NCBI GenBank assembly: GCA_007124575.1 | Contig: SLEW01000290.1 | Coordinates: 1 to 11,081, forward strand | Length of the DNA stretch: 11,081 bases | Reading direction: 5' to 3' | DNA from: Bacteroidales bacterium | GTDB lineage: Bacteria; Bacteroidota; Bacteroidia; Bacteroidales; UBA7960 | Shown: piece by piece, positions 5,717 to 11,081 of the stretch | Numbering within the stretch: the first letter of the stretch is position 1 | Layout: each line of letters begins with the position of its first letter | Notes under the pieces: model-generated | What the model saw: the letters and a program-made list of their open reading frames with translations, nothing else | Databases searched by the model: none | Told to the model about the DNA's origin: nothing | Position numbers and translations under genes: made by a program

Positions 5717-8601
5717 ATGTTAAACAGTAAGCGAAAGGCCACCTCAGCCTCGTCGGGCATCCATGCCGTACGCAAGCCCAGCTGTACAGGTGTAAAGATT
5801 CCCAAAAAGTGCATGTTTGCCAACACATCCGCACCCATTGAATACATGCTCACATCGCGCAGGTAGCGGTCTCCGTCATCTGTCAGTGCCGGCCTGCGTG
5901 CTCCGGCATAATCGCCAAAAAGATTGAGGTATACCCGCTTTATATAGAAGGCATAGGGAATATTCCATTCCGGGTACATCACGGGCAAAGCATAATCAGC
6001 AGAAAGCACCCAAAGCCTTTCATCATAACGTGCGGTATAGCCTCTGGGATAGTTTATCAGATTCGGAAACCGATAATTAATGGTAAACTCCCTGGTCGCA
6101 CCAGGCTCATGTTCCTGCCAGGCAGCAGATAAGCGCAGGCTATGATGCCTGGCCAGTCCGGGGAAAAAAGCCGTGAACCTGCCTGCCAACACAGCCCCCA
6201 TGTCGCCACCCTGGAGGAGTGTGTGACGGTATTGCAGATCGAGTACATGACCCCAGCGCGGACGTATGTCGCGCTGTACCATGCGCCGCTGCCAGTATGC
6301 CGTCAGACGGTATTCAAAGGGATAAATATCATTACCTCTGAAAAAGTCAGGGGAGTCATCATCAGGACGCACACCGATCATTCTGAATGCAGCTGAAGGA
6401 GTAACCCCATAATGTATTGCGCCGCGCTGGAATCTCATAGGCAGGTTTAAGCCCACTTTCACAGACCTTTCCCTGAACAAAAACGGAATGAAGTCATCAC
6501 TGCCACTCTGATCCAGGTAGTAAGAGCGACGTAAGCCTGTCTCACTCCTGAAATCCACCATAGGATACCAGCCCATGTATCTGTAATCGATATAGTATTT
6601 ACCGAGCCTGTCATTGATATCAAAAGCATACCCCGCAGAAAACAAAGATGTGCTCAGGTTATTCTGTGAAAAGACCGAAACACCCGGGTCCACGTCCTGA
6701 GCATCCACGTCAACAGTGAAAGGCCCCCAGCTGTGAAAGCGAAACAGGTTTGCCAGCCTGCTGTAATTCCTGATCTCATGATCATGCCTCGTAATATTTG
6801 TTCCTGAAACAACATCCCCAGGCTCCTGCTCCACTATATGACGGTAAAAATTAACGGCATGGTTTTCTACGTCCTGCAACGGTGTCACCTTGTCAGGTTT
6901 TTCTTTACGCATAACAGCCTGAAAACCTTTGGCGGTATAATCCGACCAGGCATACAGGTTTTCTCCTTCATGAAATAAAAGGTCATAGGCACCATAGTGT
7001 GATGAAATAACCTTGCTGACACGGCCATTCTCAACATCCAGATGGTAAATGTTATCAATTCCTGAAAAAGCTCCATGAAACACTATGGTTTCCGCGCCCA
7101 GGTATCGGGGTCTTGATATGTCAGTATAACCGGCATCAAACAGAGTTTTCATGCTATGGTCATCCAGGTTGACCAGGACGATGCGTTTGCCTTCATCGTC
7201 CTGGGCGACGGCCGTCAGCGAATTTTTTTCAGGGTGCCATGAAGGCTGCATCAGGTAAGCATTGCCAGGGTCGCTGACACGGAACACCTCCTCTCCGCTA
7301 CTGGCGTCAATGACCACGAGTGAGTATTCGTTGACAGGGCTCACCTCTGACACGGCAATCAATGAATCACATGGCGAAACAGAAGCCGCAAAATATCGTG
7401 TACCCCGGGTAATACGCCTGACACGCTCTTTCCTTAAACACCAGGTATGCACTTCTGACCAGCTGCGGTGTTCCCAGCGGGCATCATGCCGGATCTCCGT
7501 CCAGGCCAGAAGAGAGTCTCCCAGCGAAAACATTTCTCTGTGACCCGGGCCGGGTGTAAACAAATCTTCCTCTTCGCCATGCAGAGACAGCCTGATAATT
7601 TTCGGGATATCCTCAAAGCCGCTTTTTAATACAAGCAGGCTTGTGTCATCAAGGATAGCCAGGGGACGGTAATGGGTATATATGTCTTTTTTTCTGTTGA
7701 TGACATCAAAGGAAGTATATGTGTGCTGTTCTTTTTGATGCTTCCATGCAGCTTCCAGCATAGAGAAGGTAGAGTCATAATGTGCTCTCACCGACACGCC
7801 TGCATGTTCTCTCAGGCCCAGAGAGAAAGGAATAATGGTATGCGGGCGGTGGGTAACGTAATTCAGGACATCATCCCATACCCCTATGCCGTATAATGCC
7901 CTGGCAGCGGCTGTCAGCTGATAGCCCAGCTCATAATGGTTCGGTACATGATTTTTATAGGACCCCAGGGTGGCCTTATCATAAGAGTATATCTCTTTTT
8001 CCAGCACCTGGGCGCGCAAACCTCTTTCGAAGGCAGGCAAGCGACCGCGGCCCCCATGTGTGAAAGCCGTTTCGGCAGCCACGGCATCGCCTTCAAGAAA
8101 CCACTGGGGCACGAACACACCCAGTGCCAGACCGGTGACATGTTCGCCAAAGATACGGGCAGCAACCCCCGTGACACCCTGGTTGAGCTTGTCAACCTGC
8201 ACAACATGCCGGAACTCATGCACGGCAAGCCTTTCAAGCCATCCATGCGCATCGTTATCCGGCGGTGGATTAGAGAACATTTCTATTCGTGACGGGGCCC
8301 AGCTCACAAACCCGTTAGGGACCACTGTCTGGTTATGCAGGATGACAGGCACCCGGCGCGGACGGTGTCCCAGTGAAGATGCTACAGGCTCATAGCTGAA
8401 CTCAAGAATGTCGGCCACATAAGAAGCCTGCTCACTAAACTCCTCAGGAAAGATCACAAGGAAATGCCTGGTCTCGATCTGCTTCCAGTCCACACTGGCA
8501 GGATCCTGACCACGGATGTAATACTGGCCCGACACATCGCCTGAAGAAATCAGCAAAAAAAAGATCAAAAAAAGATTTGCCAGGCAAAAACTTACAGGCA
8601 T
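5707..8601 (-). CDS. Outer-membrane protein with zinc-peptidase-like domain, beta-propeller and C-terminal barrel
   Basis: A large exported protein, 964 residues from the ATG at 8601. That start gives a signal peptide (MPVSFCLANLFLIFFLLISSGDVSGQ) and has AAGGA ten bases upstream. ATGs at 8640, and at 8733 inside the upstream gene, are alternatives. Residues 30-240 look like a gluzincin/peptidase-MA-type domain: HEFRH (128-132) is a complete HExxH, and WFLEG (167-171) supplies a likely third ligand, Glu170. Residues about 305-565 contain propeller-like blades such as YFAASVSPCDSLIAVSE and QPSWHPEKNSLTAVA, as in TolB/WD40-like proteins. Residues about 615-964 have alternating aromatic strands (NLFRFHSWGPF, then YYIDYRYMGWYPMVDF) ending in VAFRLLFNITL, consistent with a surface-antigen-type barrel. 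The predicted layout is a barrel in the outer membrane with the other two domains periplasmic or surface-facing. The substrate is unknown. It is last in the minus-strand gene run. Confidence 0.85.
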   Translation of the reverse strand: MPVSFCLANLFLIFFLLISSGDVSGQYYIRGQDPASVDWKQIETRHFLVIFPEEFSEQASYVADILEFSYEPVASSLGHRPRRVPVILHNQTVVPNGFVSWAPSRIEMFSNPPPDNDAHGWLERLAVHEFRHVVQVDKLNQGVTGVAARIFGEHVTGLALGVFVPQWFLEGDAVAAETAFTHGGRGRLPAFERGLRAQVLEKEIYSYDKATLGSYKNHVPNHYELGYQLTAAARALYGIGVWDDVLNYVTHRPHTIIPFSLGLREHAGVSVRAHYDSTFSMLEAAWKHQKEQHTYTSFDVINRKKDIYTHYRPLAILDDTSLLVLKSGFEDIPKIIRLSLHGEEEDLFTPGPGHREMFSLGDSLLAWTEIRHDARWEHRSWSEVHTWCLRKERVRRITRGTRYFAASVSPCDSLIAVSEVSPVNEYSLVVIDASSGEEVFRVSDPGNAYLMQPSWHPEKNSLTAVAQDDEGKRIVLVNLDDHSMKTLFDAGYTDISRPRYLGAETIVFHGAFSGIDNIYHLDVENGRVSKVISSHYGAYDLLFHEGENLYAWSDYTAKGFQAVMRKEKPDKVTPLQDVENHAVNFYRHIVEQEPGDVVSGTNITRHDHEIRNYSRLANLFRFHSWGPFTVDVDAQDVDPGVSVFSQNNLSTSLFSAGYAFDINDRLGKYYIDYRYMGWYPMVDFRSETGLRRSYYLDQSGSDDFIPFLFRERSVKVGLNLPMRFQRGAIHYGVTPSAAFRMIGVRPDDDSPDFFRGNDIYPFEYRLTAYWQRRMVQRDIRPRWGHVLDLQYRHTLLQGGDMGAVLAGRFTAFFPGLARHHSLRLSAAWQEHEPGATREFTINYRFPNLINYPRGYTARYDERLWVLSADYALPVMYPEWNIPYAFYIKRVYLNLFGDYAGARRPALTDDGDRYLRDVSMYSMGADVLANMHFLGIFTPVQLGLRTAWMPDEAEVAFRLLFNITL

Positions 8602-8671
8602 ACAACTGCTGTCCTTGCTGGATCCCCGGCCATCAACCATTAGACCATAAAAACCACTGCCAGTCATAGGC

Positions 8672-9382
8672 TTACTGATGTTGCAGACGTGAAAAGTAAC
8701 TCCACAAAGGACAACCTGGCGGAAAAGGTGCAACGACTTTTATGGGCTGTTTGCGCACCGGGTGCTCAAACTCAACAGACCATGCATGCAGATGGATGCT
8801 GCCATCCCGGTTAGGCCTGTCATAACCATACTTCACATCTCCCTTTATCGGACAGCCAATGGAAGCCAGCTGGGCCCTCACCTGGTGATGACGACCGGTA
8901 AGCAATTCAACCTCAAGCAGATAATACCGGTCGCTTTGGCTCGCAAGGCTGTATATCAATTCCGCTTCTTTGGCCCCGGACGTTCCGGCACCGACCAGAT
9001 AAGATTTGTTTTGCTTTTCATTTTTCTTAAGATGATGGGTCAGATGCTCCCCCGGCCTCGGGGGCTTCTGTTTTACAACGGCAAGATACCTCTTCCGGAT
9101 TTGCTTCTCCTTAAGCATGGCATTTAACCTTGATAATGCTTTAGAGGTCCTGGCAAAAAGGACTACACCACTCACAGGTCTGTCGATGCGATGAACCACA
9201 CCCAGGAATACATCTCCCGGCTTACCATACCTGTCCTTTATGTAAGCTTTGGCCTCTTCAACAAGCGGCACGTCGCCGGTTTTATCTCCCTGCACGATCT
9301 CTGACGGCAACTTGTTGACGATGAGCAGGTGATTATCCTCAAACAGCACCCTCTCAGCAAAAGTCAAAGCCTCTAACGTCAT
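8672..9382 (-). CDS. RNA pseudouridine synthase, RluA family
   Basis: Isomerises specific uridines in rRNA or tRNA to pseudouridine. The 236 residues comprise only the catalytic domain, with no S4 RNA-binding domain ahead of it. The protein begins almost directly with the family motif VLFEDNHLLIVNKLPSEIVQ (12-31). The catalytic box HRIDRPVSG (64-72) carries the nucleophilic Asp67. Further family motifs are RKRYLAVV (about 97-104) and LLTGRHHQVRAQLASIGCPIKGDVKYG in the C-terminal half, where HHQVRAQL replaces the commoner THQIRVHL. The exact RNA target cannot be read from sequence; short S4-less members include RluA, RluC-like and TruC-like enzymes. It starts 10 bases after panB ends, so they are probably translated from one mRNA. 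I recall this pair being adjacent in other Bacteroidota, unchecked. Confidence 0.95.
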   Translation of the reverse strand: MTLEALTFAERVLFEDNHLLIVNKLPSEIVQGDKTGDVPLVEEAKAYIKDRYGKPGDVFLGVVHRIDRPVSGVVLFARTSKALSRLNAMLKEKQIRKRYLAVVKQKPPRPGEHLTHHLKKNEKQNKSYLVGAGTSGAKEAELIYSLASQSDRYYLLEVELLTGRHHQVRAQLASIGCPIKGDVKYGYDRPNRDGSIHLHAWSVEFEHPVRKQPIKVVAPFPPGCPLWSYFSRLQHQ

Positions 9383-9392
9383 AACCGGAAAG

Positions 9393-10205
9393 TTAATATT
9401 GTTCCTTGTCGTTGGGGAAGCGTTGTTTTTTTACATCGGCGATATAAGACTCCACGGCCTTGTTGATCTCTTCATAGAGGTTGTGATAGCGTCGAAGGAA
9501 CCGGGGAGAGAATTCCTGGTTGATGCCGAGCATGTCGTGCAGCACCAGCACCTGCCCGTCGACCTGGCTCCCTGCGCCGATTCCGATAGTAGGGATGCTG
9601 ATCTCGCGGGTTACCTTTTCAGCAAGCACCGCCGGGATCTTCTCCAGGACGAGCGCAAAACATCCGGCCTCAGCAAGTAAATGAGCATCCTCTACCAGCT
9701 TGCTGGCCTCCTCTTCCTGCGTGGCGCGAACCACGTAGGTGCCAAACTTGTTGATCGACTGCGGTGTCAGTCCCAAATGGCCCATCACAGGAATGCCGGC
9801 AGACAAGATACGGTCTACAGATTCAATGATCTCCTTGCCTCCCTCCAGCTTCACGGCATTAGCGTTTGACTCCTTCATGATACGAATGGCCGACAGCAAG
9901 GCTTCACGACTGTTGCCCTGGTAAGTACCAAAAGGCATGTCTACAACCACCAGGGCACGCTTTACAGCGCGCATCACCGAACCGGCATGATAAATCATCT
10001 CATTAAGCGTAATGGGCAGCGTGGTCTTGTAGCCGGCCATCACATTGGCAGCCGAATCGCCCACCAGGATAACATCCGTTCCGGCACCATCTACGATGCG
10101 GGCCATGGAATAATCATATGCAGTCAGCATGGAGATCTTCTCCTGCCGCAACTTCATCTCCTGCAAAACATGCGTGGTAACCTTAGTTGCTTTTGAAGCC
10201 TTCAT
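9393..10205 (-). CDS. panB: 3-methyl-2-oxobutanoate hydroxymethyltransferase (ketopantoate hydroxymethyltransferase)
   Basis: The first committed step of pantothenate and CoA synthesis: it transfers a hydroxymethyl group from 5,10-methylene-tetrahydrofolate to 2-oxoisovalerate, giving ketopantoate. It is a cytosolic, Mg2+-dependent TIM barrel. The 270 residues are close to the E. coli length. Visible motifs are MLTAYDYSMARIVD (26-39), VGDSAANVMAGY with metal ligand Asp50 (48-59), VVVDMPFGTYQ with Asp89 (86-96), AVKLEGG with Lys119 and Glu121 (117-123), PVMGHLGLTPQS (139-150), ALVLEKIP with catalytic Glu188 (184-191), TIGIGAG, and HDMLG. Everything needed for activity is present. panC and panD are not in the window. 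It lies 40 bases after the rubrerythrin-like gene and 10 before the pseudouridine synthase gene, all on one strand. The leader lacks a Shine-Dalgarno sequence and an exact TAnnTTTG, favouring transcription from upstream. Confidence 0.97.
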   Translation of the reverse strand: MKASKATKVTTHVLQEMKLRQEKISMLTAYDYSMARIVDGAGTDVILVGDSAANVMAGYKTTLPITLNEMIYHAGSVMRAVKRALVVVDMPFGTYQGNSREALLSAIRIMKESNANAVKLEGGKEIIESVDRILSAGIPVMGHLGLTPQSINKFGTYVVRATQEEEASKLVEDAHLLAEAGCFALVLEKIPAVLAEKVTREISIPTIGIGAGSQVDGQVLVLHDMLGINQEFSPRFLRRYHNLYEEINKAVESYIADVKKQRFPNDKEQY

Positions 10206-10245
10206 GGGTATGGCAATTTAAATGAAAAAAACAGAACCGACACCT

Positions 10246-10752
10246 TTAAAACGGCCAGAAATTATTATCGTACCAGACTTTCTCTGTCAGCTGCTCGTTC
10301 AGGTCAATCAGGAGCTTGTGATGTCCCTTTTCCCAGTTGGCAAGCCATTCAAACAGCTCCCTTTCATTGGGATCATCTGTCTCTTTAGCCCTGTTTGAAT
10401 AAACTTCAACCGACTTGTTCTCCATGTCAATGGCAGCAGATATCGCTGCAGCCTCAAAGCCGGATCCGGATATGTCCTGTACCATCTCCCTGGTCAATAT
10501 GGTGTTGGCGATGGCATCATGCCCGGGCGCCTTTTCCAACTGATTGTTGTCGAAACTGCCTTCCTGGCTGTAGTACTTGAGCTGCTTCTGCAAAAAATCA
10601 ATATGTGTCTGCTCCTCTTCTGCCATCACATTGAAAATCTTACGCACATCTTCGTTTTCTGTCTGAGTGGCAACCTGCTCATACAGGGATTTGCCGCGGT
10701 GCTCCATGATAATTGCCTGTTTGAGAATATCTTTTACGCCTTCTTGTGCCAT
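10246..10752 (-). CDS. Rubrerythrin-like / ferritin-like diiron protein without rubredoxin domain
   Basis: A 168-residue four-helix-bundle protein of the rubrerythrin/ferritin-like superfamily, probably cytosolic. Diiron ligands appear complete: Glu17 in IIMEHRGKSLYEQVA (helix 1), Glu47 and His50 in EEEQTH (helix 2, ExxH), Glu111 in AIDMENKSVEVY (helix 3), and Glu141 and His144 in WEKGHH (helix 4, ExxH). The C-terminal rubredoxin with its two CxxC pairs, found in classical rubrerythrin, is absent; there is no Cys at all. Such proteins may reduce peroxide or handle iron during oxidative stress, but electron donor and role are not evident here. It heads a run of four minus-strand genes, and a TATTTTTG motif lies 54 bases upstream of the start. 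The tail WYDNNFWPF is unusually aromatic. The fold is clear; the exact function is open. Confidence 0.9.
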   Translation of the reverse strand: MAQEGVKDILKQAIIMEHRGKSLYEQVATQTENEDVRKIFNVMAEEEQTHIDFLQKQLKYYSQEGSFDNNQLEKAPGHDAIANTILTREMVQDISGSGFEAAAISAAIDMENKSVEVYSNRAKETDDPNERELFEWLANWEKGHHKLLIDLNEQLTEKVWYDNNFWPF

Positions 10753-10806
10753 CTTACTTGTTTTTTAATGAGTAATTCCATAAAATAATAGTGATCATAA
10801 CCATAA

Positions 10807-10814
10807 CAAAAATA
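10807..10814 (-). promoter_or_regulatory. Candidate -7 element (TATTTTTG) for the rubrerythrin-like gene run
   Basis: The minus strand reads TATTTTTG, an exact TAnnTTTG match, 54 bases before the ATG at 10752. It would drive the rubrerythrin-like gene and perhaps panB, the pseudouridine synthase gene and the outer-membrane protein gene. No ideal -33 box is visible at 19-21 bases. Confidence 0.42.
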
Positions 10815-10836
10815 GGGTTTTTCCTTCAATTAAACG

Positions 10837-10844
10837 TATTTTTG
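10837..10844 (+). promoter_or_regulatory. Candidate -7 element (TATTTTTG) for the phosphotransferase gene
   Basis: TATTTTTG on the plus strand is an exact TAnnTTTG match 19 bases before the ATG at 10864, implying a very short leader. It faces away from the match at 10807-10814, so the interval holds a divergent promoter pair 22 bases apart. The -33 region (T-rich, 10818-10822) is a poor match. Confidence 0.42.
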
Positions 10845-10863
10845 TCAGCAAAGGCTACACCAC

Positions 10864-11081
10864 ATGAAAAACAACCCGAAACAGCAAGTTGTTGAATGCT
10901 TTTACTCCTGGCAGGGAAAATTGCCGGATGAAATGCATGCGTTACCGTTATCCGGATCTAATCGCATATATTTCAGGTTAACGGACGGAGCAACCACTAT
11001 TATCGGGGCATATAACCCGGACGTGCGCGAAAACAAAGCCTTCATAGAACTAACCAGGACTTTTATGGCTGCGGGATTACC
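10864..11081 (+). CDS. Aminoglycoside-phosphotransferase-like kinase (5' part only)
   Basis: Only the first 72 codons are in the window; the frame is open to the edge. The text resembles the amino-terminal lobe of APH-type small-molecule kinases. LPLSGSNRIYFRLT (27-40) looks like the glycine-rich ATP loop (compare the GSxRxFxR pattern of sugar kinases such as AmgK). TTIIGAYNPDVRENKAFIELTRTF (44-67) follows it, and AGLP fits the usual run-up to the hinge. The catalytic loop and DFG-like motif lie beyond the edge, so activity cannot be judged. A role in cell-wall sugar recycling or nucleotide-sugar synthesis would fit AmgK-like relatives, but that is inference from a short piece. The start at 10864 lies 19 bases after a TAnnTTTG motif. 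Confidence 0.72.
   Translation, partial: MKNNPKQQVVECFYSWQGKLPDEMHALPLSGSNRIYFRLTDGATTIIGAYNPDVRENKAFIELTRTFMAAGL

Noticed and set aside
8602..8733. Amino-terminal extension of the outer-membrane protein to an ATG at 8733
   Set aside because: The extension runs 62 bases into the pseudouridine synthase gene and buries the signal peptide behind 44 residues. The ATG at 8640 remains possible.
10206..10245. Separate promoter in front of panB
   Set aside because: Only a near match (TAAATTGC) to TAnnTTTG in a 40-base gap; read-through from the upstream gene is simpler.

Overview
The window looks like chromosome from a member of the Bacteroidota. Start codons are not consistently preceded by strong Shine-Dalgarno sequences. 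Several intergenic regions carry the TAnnTTTG -7 element typical of this phylum. One lipoprotein has a Cys followed by an acidic stretch, as in the Bacteroidota surface-export signal. The large outer-membrane protein and the rubrerythrin-like protein also fit. I cannot place it below phylum. I see no insertion sequence, phage gene, CRISPR array, tRNA or rRNA.

Layout, left to right. (1) 1-536, minus: the amino-terminal part of a membrane-anchored, highly charged protein of unknown function, cut by the window edge. (2) 647-1084, plus: a small lipoprotein with a Rieske-like fold signature whose usual iron-sulfur ligands are altered. (3) 1089-2510, minus: ahcY, S-adenosylhomocysteine hydrolase. 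(4) 2637-3278, plus: a Sfp-type phosphopantetheinyl transferase, divergent from ahcY across a short region where two opposed -7 elements abut. (5) 3279-3680: a 402-base gene-free region made largely of degenerate 7-base tandem repeats, with a possible promoter and leader for the next gene. (6) 3681-5072, plus: lpdA, dihydrolipoyl dehydrogenase, then an inverted copy of the first heptamer array. (7) 5153-5695, plus: rfbC (rmlC), dTDP-4-dehydrorhamnose 3,5-epimerase, without the other rhamnose genes. (8) 5707-10752, minus: four closely spaced genes, read in the order rubrerythrin-like diiron protein, panB, RluA-family pseudouridine synthase, and a 964-residue protein joining a zinc-peptidase-like domain, a beta-propeller and an outer-membrane barrel. 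(9) 10864 to the edge, plus: the start of an aminoglycoside-phosphotransferase-like kinase, divergent from the rubrerythrin-like gene.

Most genes are housekeeping: methyl-cycle detoxification, carrier-protein activation, 2-oxoacid dehydrogenase E3, pantothenate synthesis and RNA modification. PanB and the phosphopantetheinyl transferase are linked in biochemistry, since pantothenate feeds the CoA that donates phosphopantetheine, but they are not in one transcription unit. The least ordinary items are the peptidase-propeller-barrel protein, the Rieske-like lipoprotein with Cys or Asp at ligand positions, the heptamer arrays flanking lpdA in inverted orientation, and the overlapping divergent promoter motifs between ahcY and the phosphopantetheinyl transferase gene. 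None of these amounts to a clearly new multi-gene system.
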